A stretch of 64,000 nt of DNA from Scatophagus argus (Eukaryota; Chordata; Actinopteri; Scatophagidae), in contig NC_058498.1 of assembly GCF_020382885.2 (NCBI RefSeq), forward strand, positions 20,055,001-20,119,000. The letters are read 5' to 3'. A model generated the notes under the pieces. The model was given only the letters and a program-made list of their open reading frames with translations, had not been told where the DNA came from and searched no databases. A program made the translations under genes and the position numbers. The number at the start of each line of letters is the position of its first letter. The stretch's first letter is position 1. This document shows positions 1 to 25,484 of this stretch, piece by piece.

Positions 1-1530
1 TTATGTCTTTCTTTTCTGTTTAACCACTAGAGGCCTAAGAATTGAGTATATATACTTTGGCAAGCAAAAACCACATTTCTTAGTCAGTCAATTTAAAGAT
101 GACACCCTTATGAAACAGACATGAACATAACCAAACGTGGTACTGTACCATGATTCCACACAGAGCCTATAATGCCCTTTCCTCATCAAATCCTTCAAAG
201 AAATCCATAAGCATTTTGCTGGAACCCCTCATGCTCTTATCATGGTATTTGAACAGACAGGTGCCTACCTCTCTGTACTGAATATGCCTCTGAACAAGTA
301 AAATGCAAATCACTACTGAGAAATACCATCCATACATAATGCAAGTCACATAGCAGGACTTAAAACAGAATTACTTTATCTGAAAAAAACAACAAACAGA
401 CACACCACCATGCAGCTAACAATCTAAATTAAAATAAGAGTGGAAGGTCGGAACCTAAAAAGTGTATTTTGTGTGGTAAAGTTCAAATTAAATTCCACAA
501 TAAAATGAATCACTCATACCAAGTGTTAATACATGCATTTTACAATGTAACCCAGTCCATAACCCTGCCATGTTAAAAATGGCATCTAATGTGAAATTGA
601 ATTTGGATTTGCGCATTCACTATGGCATACAACACGCAACCTCAGCGTGCAAATGCATGCAGGACATTTACATCTGAATTTAATTATGCCATAATTTTAG
701 CTCAGATAACAAAAGGCATCTTCCACTTGACAGTTTAATGTCACTAATGGCAGGTTCATGCTAAGGCTGGTGTTTGAAATCTACCAGCGTTGTCCATCAA
801 AGCTAGTGGGCAAGATTGAAATTGAAGATTCCCTTCTTCCATTCCTGTCGCAACCTCAAAGATCGCTTCTGCGCCATGTCCCCTCCAATGCAACTATTAC
901 TATCTAAAAGTTGTAATTATGATGATTCACAGGCTCTAATCATGGCTTTACAGTGAAAAGTCACTACATGAGAATGAGGTGCTGACTGGTTTGTGCGTGA
1001 TGTAATTTGATGTTTATCATACATGATAATCGCACATATATGAAGTTGACAGTTATGGACTTTCATAGAATAGTATTAAATTACTGTAGCATTAAAGTCA
1101 CGAAAGGCTGCAAAGTTCCATTATTGAATTGGTTTGTTGTCATTGGAAGGATGCTACAATCAATTACTCAACTCAAAGGAAACGCATCCTCTGTCCTGTC
1201 ACACTAAATCACACATGGTGTTAGAACTCTGGAGGCTCTTGTTATATTATTCCACAGGGATCACAACTACAAATAAATCTTGTGGGCTGACAGAAGGGCG
1301 AGTGGTCTGTTGAGGGGCTGTGGATGAAAATAGTCTTGTGTACTCACCGGCGGCACAACAGTGTGGTAACCCGTGAAAAGCTGAATGATTTTCTTGTAGA
1401 CTTTTAATAGAGCAGCTTTTATAATGTGAGACAGCTAATTTACAAGGACTGATGCACCCACATCCATACCTTCCAGTCTACATGGTAGAGGGGTAGAAAG
1501 AAACTGAAAACAAAGTCCCCATATTCTTTA
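1..1530. other. No gene seen; probable intergenic sequence
   Basis: This stretch is AT-rich and has no reading frame that resembles a known protein or is bounded by convincing splice sites. It lies beyond the likely polyadenylation site of nek1. It could be intergenic or part of a longer 3' UTR of either neighbour. I see no tRNA-like or other structured RNA. Confidence 0.5.
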
Positions 1531-1531
1531 A

Positions 1532-1537
1532 GAAAGC
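1532..1537 (-). terminator. nek1: Probable nek1 polyadenylation signal
   Basis: The minus strand reads AATAAA here, inside a very AT-rich stretch (about 1525-1580), about 815 nt after the nek1 stop codon. That fits a terminal exon running from 2366 to about 1510. Other weaker AT-rich signals nearby could also be used. Confidence 0.45.
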
Positions 1538-2352
1538 GTTTATTTCATATAAAGATTTACAATATTTTATTTATAATCAAATATGAGTTACTGTTAACAT
1601 CTTAACATCATTGCTTATATCATCAGCTCTCTGCACTGAATATGAGTCTGACCTGGCCCATACTATCACACCCACCACTCCAATGCCAGTCTTCCTATAG
1701 TACCTTGGCAACATACAGCAGTCTCAGAGAAATCTTAACTGAGACAGTAAGAAATGTGGAAAATGTATTAGATAATATCTAGCTTCAAGTTTGGTGAAAA
1801 GTGTTGTAAGAAAAGGAGGTTCAACTGGTTCTCTGTAGTAAGTTGGTACTTTTGTTTTGAGGGTGACCTGGTGTATGTTTCTGAAGCTTTTGAGTATGTG
1901 ACAATCAGAAAGAGAGCACCTGAGAGGACCAGATCTTTGCCCGGCAAAATAAAATACCACTGAAGAGTCCAAACAAAACAACAACAAACTGAAACACAAT
2001 AGGGTTTATGCTATTAATCAATATTGACTATACACGTTTTTCATTAATTTACAGACTTTCATAAACATCTGACAGAACCTGGAAGTTAACTTTGGTTAAT
2101 ATGGACACGTATTTGATAATGCACTTTTGAATGAACACTGGTGAGAAAATAGTGTCAGGTGCTGATAGTCAAAATATGAAATACAGCCTTGAGTGTACAA
2201 GTTATTCATCATGCAAGTGTGCTCAAAACACTGTTAGATGCGTGGCTGCAACACCTCATGCATAGATCCCTCTGTCAATGGTGTGCGTGACGGGAAGACA
2301 TCAGAAAGCTGGCAGACTGTCATGGCTGCCAGCAGCTCCGCTGCACAAAACA

Positions 2353-15656
<13,304 letters not shown>

Positions 15657-16150
15657 GTTAGTGGAATGAGTGGCTCTTCATGCCGCGTCTGCACAGACAT
15701 CAAGGAACATTACGTAAAGCTAGGCTTGAGCTGATAGGACTGTGATCATAACGAAAAAGGTTTAATGGCAGTAGTCTTGTAAAAGACTATAATTTGATCC
15801 CCTATTATTAACTTCGGTGATTATGACTTTCTGACGTCCTTTAAATACACAATAATGTTAGCGTTTGCTCCATCAAGGAGTGTTGTCAGAAAAATGCATC
15901 ACTTGCCTGAGACGGGCTGTGATGCTGAGAACACACAGTACAGCAGGTAGCAACACAGCTAACGTTAGCATTAGACAAAGATGGATGACCAAGACCATCC
16001 AACAGAAAATATATGCACTGAGTGATACAATTAATGTAGCTTAATAAGTAGCCGTATGTAAATGCTATAAGGTAGCAAATAAATGGCTCACCGTTAGTCT
16101 TCTTCGCTGTTCTCTCACAGAGACTCTGGTATTTGCTTCCGCCCTCGCGC
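15657..16150 (-). other. nek1: nek1 5' UTR: second exon part, first intron and noncoding first exon
   Basis: The coding exon extends to an acceptor at 15689-15690 (CTGTGCAG on the minus strand). Upstream, a donor ACG|GTGAGC at 16090-16091 marks the end of a noncoding exon that starts somewhere around 16150. The transcription start cannot be placed exactly by eye. Confidence 0.55.
15658..15681 (-). promoter_or_regulatory. nek1: Seven-codon upstream ORF ending next to the nek1 start codon
   Basis: In the 5' UTR part of the first coding exon (acceptor giving exon start 15688), an ATG opens a frame of seven codons (MKSHSFH) that ends in TAA. The stop is separated from the nek1 ATG by a single C. 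If translated, it would make nek1 expression depend on reinitiation or leaky scanning. Confidence 0.6.
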
Positions 16151-17461
16151 TCTCTATCTAACTACAGCCTTCTCTTTGCTGCATTTTAATTGGCCACCTC
16201 CACATTCCTCCATCGTGAATTGGTTTATACGGCTGTCCATCATCTTTCATGGTGAGTGACGGCCATAGTATCCACCCCCATTGAGACGGTTGTTGTGGAC
16301 ATTTTCCATAGCAACCAAAAGCCAACCGTGAAGAGGCCGTGGAAGTCTTTGAACAGTGACTTGGCCAAGCAAATACATCCAGCGCTTTTTAAAATCTTTA
16401 CTGAGTGCTGTAAAGAAGCAGATGCATTCAACGTGCCAGGAGGGTACACAAGCAACACATAAGAAATAGAAAGAAAATATTAAATATAATTAAAATCACA
16501 ATAATAATAATAATAATAAAAATACACAAAAAAAATAATACAGATTAGCTAAATTAAAAAGTATAGTTAACGACAACTTCTTATTGATGCAAGATTTAAT
16601 AGTCTGAGAGTTTTTTTGTTGGCAACTCCTAACGTTTGGTATTTATAGATTTATGAACACGAAACTTTAAATAAATTTGTTTCAAGTCAGGTGATGACCT
16701 TATGAGTTGAACAGCTCCTTTTACACCAATACTTTAACATAGATCTGTTTTTTATGAAATGCCTTTGTTCCAAATATATTAATTTTAGAGCTTTACTTGA
16801 ATAAGAATCAGACTAACGGTTGATTATAGGCCAAAAGGATCGTGTGAAAAAACTATAGTGTTAAACTTCTACAACTTCTTCAGCATGGTGTGCTTTAATG
16901 TCAAACGGATGAATGAAAAGTGTCACACAATGAATGCCTTATATAAAAAAAGAAAGATCGTAAATGCAGTTTTGCAAAAATCTGAAAAAACCTGAGAGTA
17001 TAAAAAGCACAACAAACTATGAGTATACATTATATGTGAAATATGTGTTAAAAGTGAATTATCGTCAGGTCAGTGCTACTATAGATGGCCTTTTAGTTAT
17101 ACTAAAAGCGCATAGTGAAAATTATGGAAAAGGATAGTTCCTAGTATGCGTACATTTAGAGCGCTTCTCTCTTCTGGGAAAGCTAATTTACAAAGATATG
17201 TGCATGTTATTACTGAAAATCTGCCAGTATGTGAAATAGTGTGCTTTGGATTTTCAATTATATATAGTTTTTTCAAATACTTTGGGGAGCTTGTATTCCC
17301 TCGAGTTACAAAAAAAAATGTCTAACCCTCCGGTAAATCATGCTTGGACAACAACATGCCCACAATTAGAACTTGTGGCCACGTGACTTGTTCGCACACG
17401 CCTCACTGCTTGATTGTATCGCCGTCTGTGCAGATGACGCACTGAGGTTCAGTGTGTGAAG
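16151..17461. other. Intergenic gap between divergent nek1 and fbxl5; probable promoters
   Basis: The two genes point away from each other, about 1.8 kb apart from ATG to ATG. The middle (about 16460-17330) is AT-rich with an (AAT)n run at 16500-16519 and no gene. The end next to fbxl5 is richer in CpG. I see no unequivocal core promoter element. Confidence 0.5.
16500..16519. repeat. (AAT)n microsatellite
   Basis: A short simple repeat of ATA/AAT triplets, continuing into A-rich sequence. It has no coding role. Confidence 0.85.
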
Positions 17462-20400
17462 ATGGCTCCCTTTCCGGACGAGGTGGATGTTTTTACTGGC
17501 CCACATTGGCGAATGAAGCAGCTGGTGGGCCTGTATTGCGAAAAGGTGTGTATAAATAAATGTCAGTCGTTAATTTGACAAAGGAATATACGACTGTGTA
17601 TTGCCAGCGGACGAGTGGACGCCAGCTTGCGCACTAGCTAGCTTGTGTATGTAGCAAGTAGGATTGACTTAGTCGTAGCAGATGAAGTGTCGAATGGTTG
17701 CCTCTTGATTACACTGGGACCGTTTGGTAGTTCTGTGGATCAATTTGTAATCGTGAAGCTAGCGTCATATATGCGTGTGTTTACTAAACTAACACTTTGA
17801 GTCATGTATTGACTTGTTTTTAAACTTTGAATAACCCACCCTCCACACATCTAAGGCTTGCTAACTGTTTTAGCTTGCTAGCTAGCTTAACTTATTTGCA
17901 TAGTAGCTTGTTATGCAACATCTTTATGTATCACAACGCAGTTTCTACCTTTCAGCAAACTGTTTATTATTAGAAAATTTCCAGGCTATCTCTTTAAATT
18001 TCAGTTCGTATCGGATGAGTAAGCTAATGCACGGTGGGCGTGCTAAAAGGTGAGCTTCACATGCAGTATGCTGCTGTAATGTTACAGCAGAGTTTACATT
18101 CTCTGCTGCACCGCAGAGATGGAGATGGGTTACACACGATACCTTATTATATTTACCACACTGATCTCCGCATATTCATAGATGACGTTACAATGTATAA
18201 TAAATTGGTTTTCTTCTGTTTTTCACAGCTGTCAAAAACCAACTTCTCCAACAACAGTGATTTTCGCTCATTTCTCCAGTCGCTGTGCGCCACCTTTAAG
18301 GAGTTCAAGATGCATGAACAAATTGAGAATGAGTACATTATCGGTCTGTTGCAACAGCGCTGCTGCACTGTGTACAACGTACACTCGGACAACAATCTGT
18401 CAGAGATGTTGTCCCTCTTTGAAAAGGGGTTGCACAGCATTAAGGCAAGTATGCATTAAAGTGTTTAAGAATAGCTTGCTGTCATGCCATGGCTGTGCAT
18501 TGCACTCGTTACGCATTATTTTGACTGAGCAGTGCTAACCAAAGCTTGGTTTAACGTGAAAACATATATGGCTTCTGCAGAGCTCAGCAAACACCTGATG
18601 CTCAGTGATGGGGTAGTGCTCTGTCATTAGATTAACTATTATGTTAGCCCCACAAAGATTGCAGTACCAACAGAAATTTTATTTTTCATGTTTACATGTT
18701 AATTGTAAAGCTGGCATAACATTCTGTATGTACTTCCATCGTCATGCAATTAATTAAGTAGTTAATTTTGGCACTGTTGTTTGGAGTTACAGCTTCAGAT
18801 ATTGTTTCTCAAGAAAAACGTTAGAAGTTCCCTGAATTGTGTAATAAGGGCAGGGTTATTTTTGTGATCTGCTTAACAAGAGAGAAGAGTTATTGTTTTC
18901 TCTCAATCCACCGGCAAACCCAGAATGATGCAACTGTGTAAATCTTAACTTCCGCTCTGCAGTCAGTTTATTAAACAGAACATTCTGTTGCTCTGAGACT
19001 GAGATCCTGCACTCTGTCCAAGGGTAAGGATGTTTGTTGTGAGATAAATAATACTGTACTGAGATATTTTTGTAGTTAGAGGACTTTATTTTGAGTTTTT
19101 TGGAGAGACTGTACACAACATTAGGTCTGAGAAGGCTATGAATCATAATTGCCATGTCTAATAAACTAGCTTCTAAGAATAACAGTTGTCTGCATATTTA
19201 GTAATTATTTTCTGTAATGACTGAGCCACAAAATGCTGTCAGGAAGTCTCAAATGCCATGTTTTTTTTAGGAATTCTGTAAATTAATAATTGTTATGTTT
19301 TTTAGAGTGAATATGAGCAGCTAAACTATGCCCAGCAGCTGAAGGAAAGACTAGAAGCGTTCACGCAAGATTTTCTGCCGCACATGAAGGAAGAAGAAGA
19401 GGTATATGATAATCAAATTTCTTTTTATTGTTGATATCGTGTAATTATGTTTTAATTAGGTGATTCCCCAGAGAATGGGTAAGACTGAATTGTCTTCATA
19501 AAAAAGGCAAAAGCAAACCCAAGGAAACACAATGAAAAACATGTTTGTTCGTGTCCCAGTGAATTGCACTGCTGAAAGCTGTTTATAACCTTGGAGAATC
19601 GTTGCAGGTGTTTCAGCCTATGCTCATGCAGTACTTCACCTATGAGGAGCTCAAGGACATCAAGAAGCAGGTGATAGCACAGCACTGCAGCCAGCAGCAG
19701 TGGGACTGTGCCGCTGAGGTCCTGAAGGGCTTCAGTTTGTGGAGCCAGGCAGAGCAGCTGCAAAAAGCCTTCAAATATGCTGATCATGAGAAGACAGATT
19801 ATGGTTAGTGTGTGAATACCTAAATGTTGAAACTATTAATTTGGAGAAATGCTTCATATACCTCACTTACCTTGCATATGCAGAACTCGGCAGGAGTGCT
19901 GACTCCAGTGTTCATTAACCCCGCTGTGTTGACTTAAATATTAAATGTATTTGATACAGCTGGTATACGAATGACTAGTTCTTTTAGTATGCCTGTTTAC
20001 TTACTGTCCCAGTAAGCTATGATAGTGAGCCAGCATGCACAATAATAGAACCTCAAAATATATGAAGTAAATGGAATTCAGTCATTGTTTTCCTAATGTG
20101 AAGTGTCAAAATGTCTGCTGTGTGAAAGGCCAGTGTACCAGCAGTACTGTGTTTGCATGGCATTTGTTAATGGTGCATTTTGTAATTTTGGCATTTACCT
20201 GAGTTACAAGCAAACTTGTTTTGTCTTCTTCCTCAGAACTGGAAAAGAACGAGAAGTCTTCAGCCCACATCTCCCAGCTTCCTACAGAAATCATGCTGAG
20301 GCTGTTCCGCTATCTGGGCCCTGAAGATCTGTGTCGCTGTAGTCAAGTGTGCAGCTCTTGGTCTGAGCTGGCCAAGACTGGCTCTCTGTGGAGGCATCTC

Positions 20401-23400
20401 TACCCTGTGCGCTGGGCCAGAGGTAGGCTGCTGATCTTAATTAAAAAATAATTGAGAATGTAAACTTCTCACCATTATGCCTGCACTCAGACCGCCTACA
20501 AAAATTAGTGTCTTTGCCCAACATAGACAACCTAATTTTATGACAAGAAGATCTTTCCAGAGGTAAAATACTTTAACCATGTTATGGGTGGTGCACTGCT
20601 GACAGATGTTTTTTTGTTTGTTTATGTAGGTGATTATTATAGTGGCCCTCCAGGGGAACTGGACCAGGAACCAGATGAGGACTGGGTCAAGAGTCGACAG
20701 AATGAGGGTCGCGCCTATCAGGAATGGGATGAGGATGCTGATGTTGATGAATCTGGTAAGGATTTGTCTTAGGCAAAGTTCAGGATAGCACTTGTGTGTA
20801 CGATAAAAAGGTATATATAATTAGGAAGGTGTTATTGGTAGTTTAAGCCTCCCTGAAGCTGCCTTTTGCAAAGTATATAATCATAAGTGTGTGCCCTTAA
20901 GAACACAATGACCGCTGTTTTTAATGTTCTGCAGTACAACACACTCAAGAATTTGTTTACACTGATCAACTGTGAAAGATTTATGTCAAAGTCTACAGAA
21001 ATGAATATTCATTAACACTGGTATCAAAAGCATGGATGATTTAACATTTGTAATATTTCAGTTTGTAGTTGAGTTAAAACAAGCGCGCAATAGTTCCTGA
21101 TTGATGGATCTTGTTCATATGGGGTAATAAAGATTTAAAATCTAAATGTGTTTGTCCGAGATCCTCAGGCAGGTCTGCATTCACTCACATGCCCTTAGAG
21201 TGAAACCAGTTACCTTTTGAAGAATTGGCATGGAAGTCATAAAGAAGCTCCCTTAGGCTGCACTCTGGTACAAAGGCAGTAAAACGGCCTGCACTAAAGT
21301 AGTCCTAGTAGTCCATTCTTTAAAGGTGAAGACTGAAATTCTTTCTATATCTCAACTGAGTAACGCCCATGTCATCCTCTTTTAGATGTGTCGGGCCATA
21401 CACAGGGCTCCCTCGCTATTAGCACTGCTCAGCGAGAGAAGAGGCTTCTGAATGGGATTATCCAGAACCTCCTGCCAGCTGTGGGTCCGTCTGTCAAGTC
21501 CATTGTTCTGGCATACAGCTCTACCGTCTCTAGTAAAATGGTACGCAGCACAAAGTCTGTGTCTTGTCACCATAATCGCTCAATGCCTGATAATGAAGAT
21601 CGTGTCAAGTCTTACATGTAATGCTTTTGTCCTCTTTTTAGGTGCGCCAGATCCTCAATCTCTGCCCCAATATCACTCACCTGGACCTGACCCAGACTGA
21701 TATTACAGATTTTGCATTTGACAGGTTAGTATGAAAAGTCATTACTAAAATACCCTGAAGTCATTTGTGATTATGCTCAGTGCTTATTGCATCATTGGCA
21801 GAGTTAATGTGCTTCGTCCATTGTGGATTTATTTTAGTTTTAAGTTCACCTAGAGACATTCCTGGTAAATTTGCTTTTTCTTTACAGGAATGTTAGCACT
21901 CATTACTCAGTTCTTGCTCTCCTCCCTCTTTCAGCTGGACATCCCTCGGAGCCTGTCTGTCTCTGGAGCACCTGGATTTGTCAGGTTGTGAGAAGATTAC
22001 CGATCACACCCTGAAGAAGCTGTCTTTCGGGCTTGGTGACCTCACGTCTTCCACCTGCTCTGATAAACGCTCAGATCGACGAGCCAAGCTCCTCAAAAGT
22101 TCCCCTCTGCCTATCATGCTTACAGAAGAGAGTAAGCTAAATCCAATGCAGCGGAAGCGGCAAGCCATCATTTTTAAGCAAGGGACTGGCCGTTGGGGGG
22201 CTGCCTCCACCCCCACAAGAGTGTGGGTCTTGGACTCCTCAGACCTTGCTGACATTGAAGATGCTGCAGAGTGGAGCCGTCGTGATGGGATGCATCTCCC
22301 GGAAGCAGAAAGCTTCGTAGAAACACAGCTTGTGGGAGGCTCGTGCTGTTGCAGGAGGAGCAGGAGGCGCGGGCACAGGACTGGCTCAAATTCCTCCTAC
22401 TTGCATCAGCAGTATGCAATGTCCACAGAAACATTTTGTGGTCACTCCACCTGCTGCACTGGTGACACGGCCCTCAGGACTTTTACTGGGCCCCACTGCG
22501 AGTCAGGCACTGCCAGAAGCAGCACTGCAGAATTTCGGACTAAATGCTCCCCGTTTGGGGGGATGCAGTGTCTTGAAAAGAGGACTGACCAATCAGAGGC
22601 AAAACGCTCACTGAGATTTCTCAGTCTGTCTGGATGTTATCAAGTCACAGATTTGGGCTTGAGGTAAAGACCACGTATTGCTGTTCTTCAAACAAACAAA
22701 TGCCAAGCATGATTTCACATACAAATTTGGGTTTACGTGGGTGTATTTGAGCATTCAGTGTCTGCAGAAACAGCTGTGGTTCAGCGAGAGGAATGAGTCA
22801 TCTTTGACTGGCCGACAAATACCACCTCATTTGGTCAGATTACATCGATGTAGTTTCAAAACATCGTTTAGTTGTAAGTGGCAAGTGTACTTATTTTCTC
22901 TGCTAGCTGAAAACAGAGAATGGTGCAATGATGGGTGTGGGTGTCATTTGTGTAAGCAGTCAGCTGCTTATCTTGATCAGCTCCTCCTCCCTACAACCTT
23001 TCTCACGTACACAGTTTGGATGAGGTCCAGTATGGTCCAGTGCTTATTCACATGGCTAAAACGATGACAAAGGAGGAAGTGCTTTTTGTTTAGAGTATAG
23101 ATTGCATTATAATTGCTCTGTCTCAACAGAATTGCCTTTGTTAGTTCAAGACTGGTTTGTCAGTGTTGATGTAGACGTCCCCGCTGCAGGTGTGCATGTT
23201 GCGGTGCCTGTAATAAGGTTGCACTGTGTGTGTTTCAGGGCTCTGTCACAGCGTGGAGGGCTTCCTCTCCTGGAGCATCTCAACTTGTCTGGCTGCCTCT
23301 TCATAACTGAGGTGGGGCTGCAGGAGTTGGTGTCAGCCTGCCCTTCCCTCAATGATGAGCACTTCTATTACTGTGACAACATCAACGGTAACACGAGTGA

Positions 23401-23899
23401 AACTTCTGGGCGTCCCTTTTTCTTCTGAAAGATAAATTTGTACACACTGATGAGTTACTAAGGTGCTTTGGAAATAGGAAATTGGAAATAGGCTGCGTTA
23501 TGTTAAAGTCTGTGTGATTATGACATAGTAAATGTTATGCTTTGTAATGTGTGGCAACTGTAACAAACATAACTAACCCCACCTGCATAGCATGTGTCCT
23601 ATTATAAGTAACAGATGCCACTGAGGTGGAAGGTAAGTAAGCATTACAGTAGACAGTGTGATGCCTTCAGCGTTCACTTCATTCTTTTGACTTCTTACTT
23701 ATTTATGGTACTATGGTTAGCTAGAGGTATTGCTGTCGGGTGTGTGTGTGCTGTGTAAGATTTTTCACCTGTGCAATGACGTGCAGTTCAATAGATGACC
23801 ACTGTGTGGTGTTTGTCTCCAGGTCCTCATGCAGACACGGCCAGCGGCTGCCAGAACCTGCAGTGTGGTTTCAGGGCGTGCTGTCGCTCTGGAGAGTGA
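17462..23899 (+). CDS. fbxl5: F-box/LRR protein 5, iron-sensing SCF ubiquitin-ligase adaptor, 11 exons, 698 aa
   Basis: FBXL5 is the substrate adaptor of the SCF ligase that degrades IRP2 (and IRP1) when iron and oxygen are plentiful. The N-terminal hemerythrin-like domain (about residues 1-160) shows the expected iron ligands: H15 (GPHWR), H57, E58 and E61 (HEQIE), H80 (VHSDN), H126 and E130 (HMKEE). The F-box is at about 207-255 ([10 protein letters not shown] through GSLWRHLY). Leucine-rich repeats lie at about 350-410 and 610-665, separated by a poorly conserved insert. The tail keeps the four cysteines equivalent to human C662, C676, C686 and C687, reported to bind a 2Fe-2S cluster. Human FBXL5 is 691 aa. 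Exons: 17462-17545, 18229-18444, 19306-19401, 19608-19803, 20237-20422, 20630-20755, 21386-21540, 21642-21724, 21935-22663, 23239-23387, 23823-23899. All phases agree (2097 nt). Intron 2 is GC-AG. The gene diverges from nek1 and converges on cc2d2a. Confidence 0.98.
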
Positions 23900-25484
23900 C
23901 CCTGTCAGGCAGCCACCTCTCCTAAAATGTCACGTCACCTTGTTATTGCACTTTATCCTGGGAATACCGGTTGCTGTATTTTATGTCACCTAAAAAATGT
24001 TTCTGGATGAAACTGTAATTTTGCTCCCGTTGTTTCCATTTCCATGTATATTAAATGGAAATAATCCTTTAGAAAAGGAAAACCCTGATGTATTTGAAGT
24101 GACTGAAAAATTTCATTCTGGTTCCTTTTTTGGGGGGGAATTTGAAAAATTAAAAACTAGAGAAGTATTAACACCAAGTACTATGTGTCTTCTGTAGTTA
24201 AACCTTGTTTCTTCTCACCAAAACTATACAGATTTGTGTAGACTGACAGTTGATCAGTTGATTCGTGCATCTCAAAACAATGTTTTTTGTTTTTTTTTTT
24301 AAACAAGCTTTGTCATTTATTGTGGAGGATGATGTGGAAATTGAAACAGGAATTAATTTATGAATTGATTGCTGCCTCCCCTTATACTGAAGCTGACTAT
24401 TGTTGATGATTAGGAATCAGAAAGATCAACTTATAGATCACTGTACATGGTGGACTATTTGATCCCCCTTTGTTCTCCTACTTTGATGTTCAGTTCACTG
24501 TTGATGCTGGCTTACTGAGACACCAGTAACAGATTTACAGACATAGGAATTGGTACATGGTGTTGCAGTGCAGTCTTAACCCTTTTTTTTTCCAACTTTG
24601 TGATACCATATACATATTCACCAAATCAAGCCTGTTGCTTTTATTTTTCTTTATGCACTCCAATATCGCGGGTGAAGGAATGGACCAATGTTCATAGAAG
24701 AGGGGTTTGAACAACACAGAAGAGCTTTCAGAGAAGCTGAAAGGGGATTCAGAATGAGAACGCTCAGACTGGGAGAAGCCGACTGTGTTTGGTCAGTTTT
24801 CAGGAGATTGTACTTCACCTTTAATCATTCTGCAGCTTGTTCAAGTCTTGCATGAGGAGTTCTATTGGAAATGTTCAATTCATAAACAGAACAATTAAAG
24901 TATCTTGGGGTTAAAAGGTCTGCTGTCTGTCATTTTGAATTAAGCAAAATGTGATACTTCAGTGTCTCAGCATTAAAGAAATGTTAGAAGAAAACATCAA
25001 GTACTCGGTACACTGAGCCGTCATTTTTACATTCTGATCTTATGCAATGATTGATGCTTTTTTTGTGAAGACTATAATCCTGTTTTCTTTTGTCCATTTT
25101 AAACTATATGATGTTTTAGTGCAAGGTATTTCTGAACATTACAGTTCTGCTTTCCCATCTATGTCAAAATGTATTATCAACATAATGAAAACACATTTTA
25201 ATATAGTCTGATACAACAACAATACAAGCTACAGCCTCTCATCTCTAACAGACAAGAACAACTGAACATGAGAAGGTTCAGAAAGGTGGAATTTAATTCA
25301 AGGGATTGACTGGAGGTACGGATGTCAAACTCAAAACTGTATTATAAAAACGTACCTGATATACATTATATACATTAGATATACAATAGTGTGCAAACAT
25401 AGTGTTGAGTACAGTGAACTTAAATAGAGCTCACGTTTATTATATACAAGGCAGTGAGACACAGTGAGATAAGCGTCTCTTGCA
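23900..25484. other. 3' UTR of fbxl5 and convergent 3' end of cc2d2a
   Basis: This is noncoding, AT-rich sequence between two convergent stop codons. The left part should be the fbxl5 3' UTR. The right part holds AT-rich candidates for the cc2d2a poly(A) signal, such as AATAAA on the minus strand at 25435-25440, about 45 nt after its stop. Confidence 0.6.
24894..24899 (+). terminator. fbxl5: Probable fbxl5 polyadenylation signal
   Basis: An ATTAAA variant signal lies about 1 kb downstream of the fbxl5 stop codon, giving a 3' UTR from 23900 to about 24920. The region is T-rich and has no other gene. Confidence 0.4.

Noticed and set aside
22678-23067. A 129-codon plus-strand open frame in fbxl5 intron 9
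   Set aside because: It follows the donor of exon 9 and lacks similarity or splice context. The neighbouring exons join in phase without it.
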